Positions 34,232 to 41,874 of a stretch of DNA of 64,000 nt are shown here, one piece after another (position 1 is the first letter of the stretch; each line of letters begins with the position of its first letter). The position numbers were made by a program, and so were the translations under genes. The stretch covers positions 2,915,501 to 2,979,500 of the forward strand of contig NZ_AP027270.1 of NCBI RefSeq assembly GCF_036322705.1. Direction: 5' to 3'. A model generated the notes under the pieces. That model did no database searches. It had not been told where the DNA came from and saw only the letters and a list, made by a program, of their open reading frames with translations. This DNA is from Maricaulis maris. Lineage in GTDB: Bacteria > Pseudomonadota > Alphaproteobacteria > Caulobacterales > Maricaulaceae.

Positions 34232-34753
34232 ATGTCGCTTGATGCACTGAAGAACGAGCTTCCCGAGTACGCCAAGGACCTGAAGCTCAACCTGTCCTCG
34301 CTGGCCCGCGAGACTGATCTCGATGATCAGAAGAAGTGGGGCACCTTCCTCGCCTCCGCGCACGCCATCGGCGAGCCGAAGACCCTGGCCGCCATCACGG
34401 CCGAAGCCGAAGCCCGTCTCAGCCCCGAGGCGATCAACGCCGCCAAGGCCGCATCCGCCATCATGGGCATGAACAATGTCTATTACCGCTTCGTCCACCT
34501 GGCGAAGAACAAGGAATACGGCACGCTGCCGGCCAAGCTGCGCATGAACATTCTCGCCAATCCGGGCGTCGACAAGGCCGATTTCGAACTCTGGTCCCTG
34601 GCCGTCTCGGCGATCAATGGCTGCGGCCTTTGCATCGACAGCCACGAAGTCGAACTGCGCAAGCACAGCCTGACCACGACCCAGATCCAGGCCGCGGTCC
34701 GGATCGGCGCCACCGTCAATGCCATCGCCGCTGTCATGGCCGCCGAGAGGTGA
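34232..34753 (+). CDS. ahpD: Alkylhydroperoxidase AhpD
   Basis: A 173-residue carboxymuconolactone-decarboxylase fold. The CxxC active site is in [11 protein letters not shown] (Cys131, Cys134) with His138, one residue shifted from the mycobacterial numbering (130, 133, 137). It reduces the disulfide of AhpC using lipoamide-type donors. It is ~150 bases behind ahpC with a hairpin in between, and probably belongs to the same OxyR-controlled unit. Start ATG with GGAGCG seven bases ahead. Confidence 0.95.
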   Translation: MSLDALKNELPEYAKDLKLNLSSLARETDLDDQKKWGTFLASAHAIGEPKTLAAITAEAEARLSPEAINAAKAASAIMGMNNVYYRFVHLAKNKEYGTLPAKLRMNILANPGVDKADFELWSLAVSAINGCGLCIDSHEVELRKHSLTTTQIQAAVRIGATVNAIAAVMAAER

Positions 34754-34775
34754 GGTTATGCACTTGGTGCGCTGC

Positions 34776-34801
34776 GGGAGTGGGCCTGAAAACCCACTCC
34801 C
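34776..34801 (+). terminator. Hairpin after ahpD
   Basis: GGGAGTGGG (34776-34784) pairs perfectly with CCCACTCCC (34793-34801) over an eight-base loop. It is followed by AAAATG and not a T-run, so factor-independent termination is uncertain. Confidence 0.45.
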
Positions 34802-34846
34802 AAAATGTTGAAAAACGGCTTCTAAAGGGGGTTACTCACAGGCCCG

Positions 34847-34874
34847 TTGCATCTTTTAAATAAGTCCGTATAAT
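34847..34874 (+). promoter_or_regulatory. Strong sigma-70 promoter producing a leaderless message
   Basis: TTGCAT (34847-34852), 16-base spacer, and a perfect TATAAT (34869-34874). The start codon ATG is at 34881, six bases after the -10, so transcription would begin at or beside the A of ATG. Confidence 0.6.
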
Positions 34875-34880
34875 GAACGT

Positions 34881-35183
34881 ATGTCGATGATAGATCATAC
34901 GTTCGATCCGCTCCCGCGTCGCACCAGTCGCACGGACCATGATGTCCGCGGCGGACAAATCTGGTTTTCACGCGATACGATCAACAAGGCCCGCAGTTAT
35001 GACGATGTGTCGTGGCTGCAGGTGTCCCGCACGGCCCAGATCGGCGCCGGCCTGGCGCTGACCGGTCTGCTTCTGGGTAGCGGCCAGCTTGGCTCGCTGC
35101 TGATCCTCGCCGGAATCGCCGGGATCGCTGTCAACATGCCGGCCATGATCCTGAAGGCCGCCTACAGCGCGAAAGCCAGCTGA
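34881..35183 (+). CDS. Small membrane protein, 100 aa
   Basis: The N-terminal ~45 residues are polar (MSMIDHTFDPLPRRTSRTDH). Then come two hydrophobic stretches (AQIGAGLALTGLLLGSGQLGSLLILAGIAGIAV) and a short tail. No family recognised. A near-consensus promoter ends six bases before the ATG, so the message is probably leaderless; a second ATG at 34887 is in frame. The strong promoter makes an expressed gene likely. Confidence 0.6.
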   Translation: MSMIDHTFDPLPRRTSRTDHDVRGGQIWFSRDTINKARSYDDVSWLQVSRTAQIGAGLALTGLLLGSGQLGSLLILAGIAGIAVNMPAMILKAAYSAKAS

Positions 35184-35281
35184 GCCCCACCACCCCGAAA
35201 GATTGACCCCGTCCGCGCACCCTCTAGTGTGCGATGAAATCAGCGCGCCCGTGCGGCGCACCTGAATCGGGGAGAGACTTC

Positions 35282-36556
35282 ATGGGCTGGTGGTTCAAGA
35301 TCAAATTGTGGCAGCGCGTTCTGGCGGCCTTGGTGCTGGGTGTCGCCTTTGGCCTGATCGCCTCGAACACGATGGGCCAGGACGCTGCGACCGCCTTCAT
35401 TGATACATGGATCCGCCCGGTCGGCCTGCTCTTCATCAATCTGATCCGGATGCTGATCGTTCCGCTGATCTTCACCACGCTGGTCGCTGGTGTGATCGCG
35501 ATGGGCAAGCCATCAAAGCTCGGCTCCCTCGGGGTCAAGACCATCCTGCTGTATCTGGCCACGACCTTCTTCGCGAACGTGATAGGCCTGACCTTCGGTG
35601 CCATTTTCCGCCCGGGCGATGGCGTCGACCTGGCCGGCGTCGAGGCTGTCGCGGTCAATACGGACCCACCGTCGATTACCGACCGCCTGCTCGAGATTGT
35701 CCCGACCAATCCGATTGCCGCCCTCGCCGACGGCGATGTGCTGGCGATCATCTTCTTTTCGCTTTTCCTCGGCGTCGCCATCCTGTCTACCGGCGCCGCC
35801 GGCAAGCCGCTCGGCGACCTCTTCAATTCGGCCTCTGAAGTCGTGTTGAAGATCACCCACTATGTGATGGAAGTGGCCCCGTTCGGCGTTTTCGCGCTGG
35901 TCAGCTATACGGCTGCCAGCCAAGGCCTTGAGGCCCTTCAAGCCATCCTTGTCCTGATCGTCGCCGTTTACCTGGGACTGATCGCGCATGCGATCATCAC
36001 GTATGGCATTCTGATCCGCGTCATTCTCAACCTGCCTCTGGTGCGCTTCTTCCGCGGCATGACGGACCCGATCGCGGTGGCGTATTCGACGGCCTCGTCC
36101 TCGGCGACCCTGCCGGTCACGATCGCGGCGGCCTCGGACAATCTGGGAATCAAGAAGTCGGTCGCCGGTTCGGTCCTGCCCCTGGGCGCGACCATCAACA
36201 TGGACGGCACCGCGCTTTATCTTGGCATATTGGCGCTCTTCACAGCCCAGGCCTTTGGCTATGACCTGACCTTCCTGAACTATGTGATGATCGCCTTCAC
36301 GGCGGCCATTGTCTCGATCGGCGCGGCAGGTATTCCGTCCGCTTCGCTCTTCCTGCTCGCCATTGTTCTGGAAACCTTCGGCGTGACGCCGGAGCATACG
36401 GCGATTGTGGTCGGCTTCATCCTGCCGGTCGACCGGATCATGGACATGGCCCGCACGGCCGTGAATGTGACCGGTGATGCTGCTGTCGCGACGGCGGTCG
36501 CCAAGTGGGAAGGCGAGCTGGACGAGGAACGCTTCCGCGACCCGGCCGTGATCTAG
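35282..36556 (+). CDS. Dicarboxylate/amino acid:cation symporter (DAACS family)
   Basis: Sodium- or proton-coupled symporter of the DctA/GltP type, 424 residues with eight membrane segments and the two re-entrant loops. The diagnostic serine-rich STASSSATLPVT (HP1) and NMDGTALYLG (TM7, N-M-D-G-T) are intact, along with IPSASLFLLAIVLETFG (HP2) and LPVDRIMDMARTAVNVTGD (TM8, cation/substrate Asp and Arg). Whether it carries C4-dicarboxylates or glutamate/aspartate cannot be decided. The ATG at 35282 begins MGWWFKIKLWQRV with GGGGAGAG upstream; an upstream in-frame extension is not conserved. Confidence 0.93.
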   Translation: MGWWFKIKLWQRVLAALVLGVAFGLIASNTMGQDAATAFIDTWIRPVGLLFINLIRMLIVPLIFTTLVAGVIAMGKPSKLGSLGVKTILLYLATTFFANVIGLTFGAIFRPGDGVDLAGVEAVAVNTDPPSITDRLLEIVPTNPIAALADGDVLAIIFFSLFLGVAILSTGAAGKPLGDLFNSASEVVLKITHYVMEVAPFGVFALVSYTAASQGLEALQAILVLIVAVYLGLIAHAIITYGILIRVILNLPLVRFFRGMTDPIAVAYSTASSSATLPVTIAAASDNLGIKKSVAGSVLPLGATINMDGTALYLGILALFTAQAFGYDLTFLNYVMIAFTAAIVSIGAAGIPSASLFLLAIVLETFGVTPEHTAIVVGFILPVDRIMDMARTAVNVTGDAAVATAVAKWEGELDEERFRDPAVI

Positions 36557-36590
36557 TCAGGCAGCCGATGCCAACCTGACCGGAGACAAT

Positions 36591-36620
36591 ATCAGAGACC
36601 CGGCCCGCCCGGGCTCTGAT
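36591..36620 (+). terminator. Hairpin downstream of the DAACS gene
   Basis: ATCAGAG (36591-36597) and CTCTGAT (36614-36620) frame an inner CCCGG/CCGGG pair with a single bulged A. No T-run follows, so it may be a 3'-end stabiliser and not a strong terminator. Confidence 0.4.
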
Positions 36621-36745
36621 GCCGGGTGGCCCCGTCGTTAAAAGCTTGTCTCAGGGATGCGGCTGGAGCGATGTCCAGCGGACGGCGTTGATCCGCTGGC
36701 CTGCCGCAGCCGTAAAGCCTGCATCAGCAAGAGCGAGGCCGTCCC

Positions 36746-37108
36746 GTGAGCATTCTGATCCGACTTCTGTCCGCCATCGGCACCCTCGCCCTCGGCGCTC
36801 TCATCGTCTGGGCCGTACAGGCCGGCGATTTCGGCGCGGCAGGCGCCTGGCTGGTCGGGCACCCCTGGGGCATTGTCACCCTGACCGATCTCTATTTCGG
36901 CTTTCTGATCGCGGCCGTTTTCATCGCGCTCATCGAGGACGACTGGCGCTGGACTCTGTTCTGGATCCTGCCGATCCCGATACTCGGCAATGTCTGGACA
37001 GGTCTCTGGCTGTGCCTGCGCGCCGGCCGGCTCCTGTCGCGTCTGCGGCGCTCGAATGGCCGGACGGAGACTTTTTCGAATTCGGAGCCATCCAGTCCGG
37101 CGGACTGA
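36746..37108 (+). CDS. Small membrane protein, 120 aa
   Basis: Starts at GTG. Three hydrophobic segments cover most of the chain (LLSAIGTLALGALIVWAVQAG, VTLTDLYFGFLIAAVFIALIED and WTLFWILPIPILGNVWTGLWL), with a basic C-terminal stretch (RLLSRLRRSNG). The conserved-looking DLYFGF and IPILGNVWTGLWL recall small integral proteins of unknown function (DUF1475 type), but I cannot assign it. Confidence 0.6.
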   Translation: MSILIRLLSAIGTLALGALIVWAVQAGDFGAAGAWLVGHPWGIVTLTDLYFGFLIAAVFIALIEDDWRWTLFWILPIPILGNVWTGLWLCLRAGRLLSRLRRSNGRTETFSNSEPSSPAD

Positions 37109-37477
37109 CCGTATATGCTCGTGTCCCAGAGCGGATGCGGGCTTGCCCTCCAAACACCGCCTCCTCTCGTTCCGGCTCCGGCTCTGTCCCTTCGTCTGTC
37201 CCCGACGGGGCAGGCCGGCGCCACTTCCCCCGATAGAGAGACCGTGAATGCCGGCGCCGCGCCTGGGATTAGTTGATACCTGACAAGCCGTTGTATCCGG
37301 CGCGGCAAGTCCCATATTGGCGACACAATTCCACGCTAATCGATGAAAATTGGTTGGAGCGTGTTCCATCCTTCTTAACGATAAGCGCACGTGAAACCCG
37401 CCGGGTAGGGGTCCATTAAGGGACTCAGGTCTGAAATAACCAGCGTAAACAGGCGGGCACTGCGCCCCGAGGACATC
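37109..37477. other. Intergenic region, nothing assigned
   Basis: About 370 bases after the 120-aa gene. It contains repeated GCCGGCGCC blocks near 37.21 and 37.25 kb. I see no supported gene or promoter, and no 4.5S-RNA-like GGAAGCAGC signature, although ffh follows. Confidence 0.4.
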
Positions 37478-37663
37478 ATGGCCAAGGCACAATTCGCAAT
37501 CAGCATGCTCGCAAAGACAGCCCTTCTGTGGCTGACTGCGGCGCTGATCTTTGCGTCGCTTTTCGGCGCCATGCTGTCAGCCCGCCCGGATCGCCCGGGG
37601 CTGACCTTCTCGCAGGCCCAGCCGGCTCTGACGACGCATGATCGGAGCGCCGGCGCGCGCTAG
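37478..37663 (+). CDS. Possible small single-helix membrane protein, 61 aa
   Basis: An open frame with GAGGA four bases before an ATG. The product has one hydrophobic helix (LLWLTAALIFASLFGAML) and a polar tail. There is no homologue that I know of and no partner gene; it may be coding or chance. It lies in a sparsely coded stretch upstream of ffh. Confidence 0.4.
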   Translation: MAKAQFAISMLAKTALLWLTAALIFASLFGAMLSARPDRPGLTFSQAQPALTTHDRSAGAR

Positions 37664-37680
37664 CGTCAGTCAGGCCCGAC

Positions 37681-37696
37681 TGTCGGGAAACCGACA
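37681..37696 (+). repeat. Small perfect hairpin with a GAAA tetraloop
   Basis: TGTCGG-GAAA-CCGACA, a six-base stem capped by a stable GNRA loop, just upstream of the candidate ffh promoter and after the 61-aa frame. It could end the upstream transcript. Confidence 0.4.
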
Positions 37697-37701
37697 CCAG
37701 C

Positions 37702-37730
37702 TTGACTCTTTTCCACACGCCACGTACTAG
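37702..37730 (+). promoter_or_regulatory. Candidate promoter of the ffh-rplS operon
   Basis: TTGACT (37702-37707), a 17-base spacer and TACTAG (37725-37730). It would give a leader of ~140 bases before the ffh ATG at 37878. Pattern match only. Confidence 0.4.
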
Positions 37731-37877
37731 CCCCGCTTCATCATGCAAGCATCACGCTTGTCTTACCGGCACATCCGCCCCACGTGGCGAGGGAGGTCGG
37801 CGAGAACCCTGCTCGGCGAAGGTTTCGCTCAGCGGGGCCGCTTTGCTTTGCATTGATGGCGATGGATTGAGGTTTTG

Positions 37878-39443
37878 ATGTTCGACACACTCACAGAACG
37901 ACTTGGCGGCGTTTTCGACAAGCTCACCGGCCGTGGTGTGCTGTCCGAAAAGGATGTCGATGCGGCGCTGCGCGAAATCCGCGTCGCCCTGCTCGAGGCC
38001 GATGTCGCCCTGGACGTTGTGAAGGCGGCGACCAAGCAGATCCGTGAGCGCGCGGTTGGCGAGGACGTCATCCGCGCCGTCTCGCCGGGCCAGCAAGTCG
38101 TCAAGATCGTCCATGACGCCCTGGTCGACCTGCTCGGCGGCGAGGGTGAGCCGGTCGGCCTGTCGCTCGACGGCGAGCCGCCGATTGCCATCCTGATGGC
38201 CGGCCTGCAGGGCTCCGGTAAAACCACGACCTCGGCCAAGCTGGCCAAGCGCATCCAGGAAACCCGCAAGAAGAAAGTCCTGCTGGCTTCCCTCGACACC
38301 CGCCGCCCGGCGGCGATGGAGCAGCTGCAGCAGCTGGCCGGCCAGATCGACGTTGCCTTCCTGCCGATCGTCCCGAACCAGCGCGCCGTCGACATCGCGA
38401 AACGCGCCATGAGCGCGGGCAAGCTGCAGGGCTTTGACGTCGTCATCCTCGATACCGCCGGCCGCACCTCGATCGACGAGGACATGATGTCCGAGGTGAA
38501 CGAGATCGCCCGGATCACCCACCCGCACGAGACGCTGCTGGTCGCTGACGCCCTGACCGGTCAGGACGCCGTCGAGACCGCGCGCCGCTTCCATGAGCGC
38601 CTGCCGCTGACCGGCCTGGTGCTGACCCGTATGGATGGCGATGGCCGCGGCGGTGCGGCGCTGTCGATGCGCCATGTCACCGGCCTGCCGATCAAGTTTC
38701 TTGGTGTCTCGGAAAAGCCCGACGGGCTGGACGCCTTCGACGCCAAGCGCGTCGCCGGTCGCATACTCGGTCGCGGCGACATCATCTCGCTGGTCGAGAA
38801 AGCCGCCCAGAATGTCGACGAGGAAAAAGCCGCCCGCATGGCCAGGAAGATGGCCAAGGGCAAGTTCGACCTCGACGATCTGCGCGAGCAGTTTAGCCAG
38901 CTCAAGACCATGGGCGGGCTCGGAGGGATCATGGGCATGCTGCCGGGCATGAACAAGAAGATGCAGGCCCAGGCGGCCGCCGCCGGCATGGACGACAAGA
39001 TGCTGACCCGCCAGGAAGCCATCATCCAGTCGATGACGCGCCAGGAGCGCGCCAAGCCGGAAATTCTCAAGGCGAGCCGCAAGAAGCGCATCGCCGCTGG
39101 CTCCGGCGTTACCGTCGCCGACGTCAACAAGCTGATCAAGATGCACCGCCAGATGGCGGACATGATGAAGAAGGCCTCCAAAGGCGGTCGTGGCGGCCTC
39201 GCCGGCATGATGGGTGGTATGGGCGGCGGCATGCCACCGGGCATGGGCGGCCAGATGGGCGGCATGAACCCGGCCGATATGGGCCGCGCCACCCGGGACC
39301 TCCTCGGCGGCAAGGCGCCTTCGGGCAGCCAGCTGCCCGGCCTTGGCACCTCGAACAATACGAAATCGGGCAGCCTGCCCGGGCTGGGCGGCGGTGGACC
39401 GCTCGGACCGGATGGTCTGCCGCTGGGCTTGCCCAAGAAATAA
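37878..39443 (+). CDS. ffh: Signal recognition particle protein Ffh
   Basis: GTPase that binds 4.5S RNA and signal sequences and pairs with FtsY. It is 521 residues. The N domain is followed by a G domain with GLQGSGKTTT (from ~residue 109), DTRRPAA, DTAGR and TRMDGDGRGG. The M domain is methionine-rich (MGMLPGMNKKMQ, QSMTRQERAKPE, RKKRIAAGSGVTVADVNKLIKMHRQM). Beyond the normal end is a ~95-residue Gly/Met/Pro-rich tail with repeated MGGMGGGMPPGMGG-like units, longer than in E. coli. ATG at 37878 with GAGG five bases ahead; the TTG one codon earlier is unlikely. It is the first gene of an operon with rpsP, rimM, trmD and rplS. Confidence 0.97.
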   Translation: MFDTLTERLGGVFDKLTGRGVLSEKDVDAALREIRVALLEADVALDVVKAATKQIRERAVGEDVIRAVSPGQQVVKIVHDALVDLLGGEGEPVGLSLDGEPPIAILMAGLQGSGKTTTSAKLAKRIQETRKKKVLLASLDTRRPAAMEQLQQLAGQIDVAFLPIVPNQRAVDIAKRAMSAGKLQGFDVVILDTAGRTSIDEDMMSEVNEIARITHPHETLLVADALTGQDAVETARRFHERLPLTGLVLTRMDGDGRGGAALSMRHVTGLPIKFLGVSEKPDGLDAFDAKRVAGRILGRGDIISLVEKAAQNVDEEKAARMARKMAKGKFDLDDLREQFSQLKTMGGLGGIMGMLPGMNKKMQAQAAAAGMDDKMLTRQEAIIQSMTRQERAKPEILKASRKKRIAAGSGVTVADVNKLIKMHRQMADMMKKASKGGRGGLAGMMGGMGGGMPPGMGGQMGGMNPADMGRATRDLLGGKAPSGSQLPGLGTSNNTKSGSLPGLGGGGPLGPDGLPLGLPKK

Positions 39444-39479
39444 TCCCGTTATCCAAAGACCAAACTGAAGGAATACCCC

Positions 39480-39932
39480 ATGTCTCTGAAAATCCGTCTC
39501 GCCCGTGGTGGCGCCAAGAAGCGTCCCTACTACCGTATCGTCGTTGCTGACAGCCGTTCGCCGCGCGATGGCCGCTTCATCGAAAAGATCGGCTCCTACA
39601 ACCCGATGCTCCCGAAGGACGGCGAACGCGTCCAGCTGGACATGGAAAAAGTGAAGGCCTGGCTCGCCAAGGGCGCCAAGCCGACCGATCGCGTGGGCCG
39701 CTTCATCCACCAGATCGAAGCCGATGCGTGGGCCTGGGAAGCCGGCAACAACCCGAAGAAGGCCGAGCCGGGCCAGAAAGCCAAGGAACTCGCCGCCGAG
39801 AAGGCCGAGAAGGAAGCTGACCGCAAGGCTGCCGAAGAAGAAGCCAAGGCTGCTGCCGAAGCACCCGCCGAGGAAGCCGCTGCTGAAGCTCCGGCTGAAG
39901 AGGCTGCTGCCGAAGAAGAAAAGTCCGAATAG
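39480..39932 (+). CDS. rpsP: Ribosomal protein S16 with acidic tail
   Basis: A 150-residue small-subunit protein. Residues 1-~80 are the S16 core ([41 protein letters not shown]). The remaining ~70 residues form a low-complexity Ala/Glu/Lys tail (repeated AEEAAAE-type units). Such C-terminal extensions occur in alphaproteobacterial S16. AAGGAA is nine bases ahead of the ATG. It lies 36 bases after ffh and 60 bases before rimM, with a perfect palindromic hairpin in that gap. Confidence 0.97.
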   Translation: MSLKIRLARGGAKKRPYYRIVVADSRSPRDGRFIEKIGSYNPMLPKDGERVQLDMEKVKAWLAKGAKPTDRVGRFIHQIEADAWAWEAGNNPKKAEPGQKAKELAAEKAEKEADRKAAEEEAKAAAEAPAEEAAAEAPAEEAAAEEEKSE

Positions 39933-39947
39933 GACTTTCCCGTGATT

Positions 39948-39971
39948 GGCCCCCTCCGCGCGGAGGGGGCC
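39948..39971 (+). terminator. 24-bp perfect palindrome between rpsP and rimM
   Basis: GGCCCCCTCCGC followed at once by its complement GCGGAGGGGGCC. As RNA it folds into a ten-base-pair GC stem with a four-base loop. There is no T-tract. It probably lowers expression of rimM-trmD relative to S16 or protects the rpsP 3' end (inference). Confidence 0.5.
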
Positions 39972-39992
39972 GCTCCGACCGGACATCGCCCC

Positions 39993-40547
39993 ATGATCAC
40001 GCCCGCCGACGATCTCGTCTTCATTGCCGCCCTCGCCGGGGCACACGGCGTGAAGGGCGAATGCAAGGCCAAGAGCTTTGCCGGCAATCCGGCCGACGCC
40101 TTTGCCTATGGCCCGTTTCTCGATGCCGACGGCAAGCCCTTCCTGACCCCGAAATCAGCGCGTCCGGTGAAGGACGGTTTCATCGTCCGCTTTGCCGAAC
40201 CGCTCGATCGCGACCAGGCTCATGCGCTCAAAGGCACGCGCCTCTACATCCCGCGTTCGGCCCTGCCGGCGCTCGAGGATGACGAATTCTACCACGCCGA
40301 CCTGCTCGGCCTGAAAGTCCAGAGCCTCGACGGTGCCCCCATGGGCACGCTGAAGGCCGTCCATGATTTCGGGTCCGGCGACCTGCTGGAAATCACCGGA
40401 ACGCCCGACCGAAACGGCAGCTGGATGCTCCCCTTCACCCGCGAATTCGTCCCGCATGTCTCGCTGAGTGAGGGTGTGGTGACGATCGACCCGCCGGAGG
40501 ATGTCGGCTCGAAGGCCGAGGAAGAGGCGGGCGACGGCGCGCCATGA
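39993..40547 (+). CDS. rimM: Ribosome maturation factor RimM
   Basis: A 184-residue 30S assembly factor that binds S19. The N-terminal barrel has [20 protein letters not shown] and the ribosome-contacting [23 protein letters not shown]. The C-terminal PRC barrel includes [32 protein letters not shown] and a short acidic tail. The start is the ATG giving [11 protein letters not shown]; an upstream in-frame stretch lies over the palindromic hairpin. The TGA overlaps the trmD ATG in ATGA. Confidence 0.96.
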   Translation: MITPADDLVFIAALAGAHGVKGECKAKSFAGNPADAFAYGPFLDADGKPFLTPKSARPVKDGFIVRFAEPLDRDQAHALKGTRLYIPRSALPALEDDEFYHADLLGLKVQSLDGAPMGTLKAVHDFGSGDLLEITGTPDRNGSWMLPFTREFVPHVSLSEGVVTIDPPEDVGSKAEEEAGDGAP

Positions 40548-41284
40548 CTGACGCCACCCGCCCTTCCCTGCCTTGGACCGCGACCGCGGTCACCCTGTTC
40601 CCGGATGCCTTTCCGGGCCCCTTGGGTGTTTCGCTGATTGCCACAGCTGCGAATCATGGGTTGTGGGCGCTTGAAACTGTGGACATCCGGGATTTTTCCC
40701 GTCATAAGCACCGCTCCGTGGACGACACCCCGGCCGGCGGTGGCGCTGGTATGGTGCTCAGGCCGGATGTCGCAACGGAGGCGATTGATGCGGTGCAGTC
40801 TCGCTGGCAAGGCGGGAAACGACCGTTGATCTACTTGACGCCGCGCGGAAAACCGCTTGCTCAGGCCCGGGTTCGGGAATGGGCGAAGGGTCCGGGCGTT
40901 GTCGTGTTTTGCGGACGCTTCGAAGGCCTCGACCAGAGGGTGATCGAAAGCCGCGAAATGGAAGAGGTCAGTGTTGGCGATGCCGTACTGGCCGGGGGCG
41001 AGGCGCCCGCGCAGGTTCTCATAGAGGCTTGTGTGCGATTGCTCCCCGGCGTGTTGGGCGACCCGATGTCGACCGAAGACGAGAGTTTCGAGGGTGATCT
41101 CCTCGAATATCCTCACTACACGCGACCGCGCGTGTTCGAGGATCAGGAGATCCCGGAAATTCTGCTGTCGGGGCACCATGGCCGTATCGAGGCTTGGCGC
41201 CGGGAGCAGGCGGAAAAAATTACGAAGGCGCGTCGCCCCGACCTCTGGACGAGGTACAAGGCCCGCAAGGAGAATGCACGATGA
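40544..41284 (+). CDS. trmD: tRNA (guanine-N1-)-methyltransferase TrmD
   Basis: A 246-residue SPOUT methyltransferase making m1G37. Motifs are [39 protein letters not shown] (knot region), the [14 protein letters not shown] loop, [12 protein letters not shown] and the C-terminal [16 protein letters not shown], all as expected. The start overlaps the rimM stop, and the stop region overlaps the rplS start by four bases, so rimM-trmD-rplS are coupled. Codon choice seems slightly less biased than that of the flanking ribosomal genes, as usual for low-level enzymes. Confidence 0.97.
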   Translation: MTDATRPSLPWTATAVTLFPDAFPGPLGVSLIATAANHGLWALETVDIRDFSRHKHRSVDDTPAGGGAGMVLRPDVATEAIDAVQSRWQGGKRPLIYLTPRGKPLAQARVREWAKGPGVVVFCGRFEGLDQRVIESREMEEVSVGDAVLAGGEAPAQVLIEACVRLLPGVLGDPMSTEDESFEGDLLEYPHYTRPRVFEDQEIPEILLSGHHGRIEAWRREQAEKITKARRPDLWTRYKARKENAR

Positions 41285-41679
41285 ACATGATCGAGCAGCT
41301 TGAAAAAGAAGAAGCCGCCCGCGTCCTGGGTGACAAGGAAATTCCGGATTTCAGCGCCGGCGATACGCTGCGCGTCCATGTTCGCATCAAGGAAGGCGAA
41401 CGTGAGCGGATCCAGGTTTTCGAAGGCGTCTGCATCGCCCGCAATGGCGGTGGCCTGAACGAGAGCTATACCGTCCGCAAGATCTCCTTCGGTGAAGGCG
41501 TCGAGCGCGTTTTCCCGCTCTACTCGCCGAATGTCGAGCAGATCGAGATCAAGCGTAAGGGCAAGGTCCGCCGCGCGAAGCTCTACTATCTGCGTGATCG
41601 TCGCGGCAAGTCGGCCCGTATCGCCGAGCGTGTCTCCGGTCGCGGCATCGTCAAGCGCGAGCCGAAGAAGAAGGACTAG
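41281..41679 (+). CDS. rplS: Ribosomal protein L19
   Basis: A 132-residue large-subunit protein at the subunit interface. The L19 signature is continuous: [77 protein letters not shown]. The tail KREPKKKD is slightly longer than in E. coli. The ATG at 41281 overlaps the trmD stop by four bases. It is the last gene of the operon and is followed by a strong terminator. Confidence 0.98.
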   Translation: MNMIEQLEKEEAARVLGDKEIPDFSAGDTLRVHVRIKEGERERIQVFEGVCIARNGGGLNESYTVRKISFGEGVERVFPLYSPNVEQIEIKRKGKVRRAKLYYLRDRRGKSARIAERVSGRGIVKREPKKKD

Positions 41680-41708
41680 CTCCCTCCTCTTTCGCGACTG
41701 CGAACCCG

Positions 41709-41742
41709 AAAAACCCCGTCAGCTCGTCTGGCGGGGTTTTTT
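41709..41742 (+). terminator. Rho-independent terminator of the ffh-rplS operon
   Basis: AAAAACCCCGTCAG and CTGGCGGGGTTTTT pair across a five-base loop, with one G-U wobble, and end in a T-run. Textbook terminator. Confidence 0.92.
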
Positions 41743-41874
41743 CTTGGCTCGATATCGCGACACGCTCGCTCCTGCTGCCCTCGGGGTGTCGTGCCGACTG
41801 GTCCGGTACCGGTTTCTGTGGCGGAATGGCCGCCTTGATCCGATCGACCGCATGAACACAGGACCGCCACCGAG

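Noticed and set aside
37109-37877. A possible 4.5S RNA gene upstream of ffh
   Set aside because: The conserved GGAAGCAGC-type loop is not present in this stretch.
37752-40046. A 764-codon minus-strand frame opposite ffh, rpsP and the rimM start
   Set aside because: It shadows conserved ffh and ribosomal genes. The translation is low-complexity and lacks any recognisable domain.
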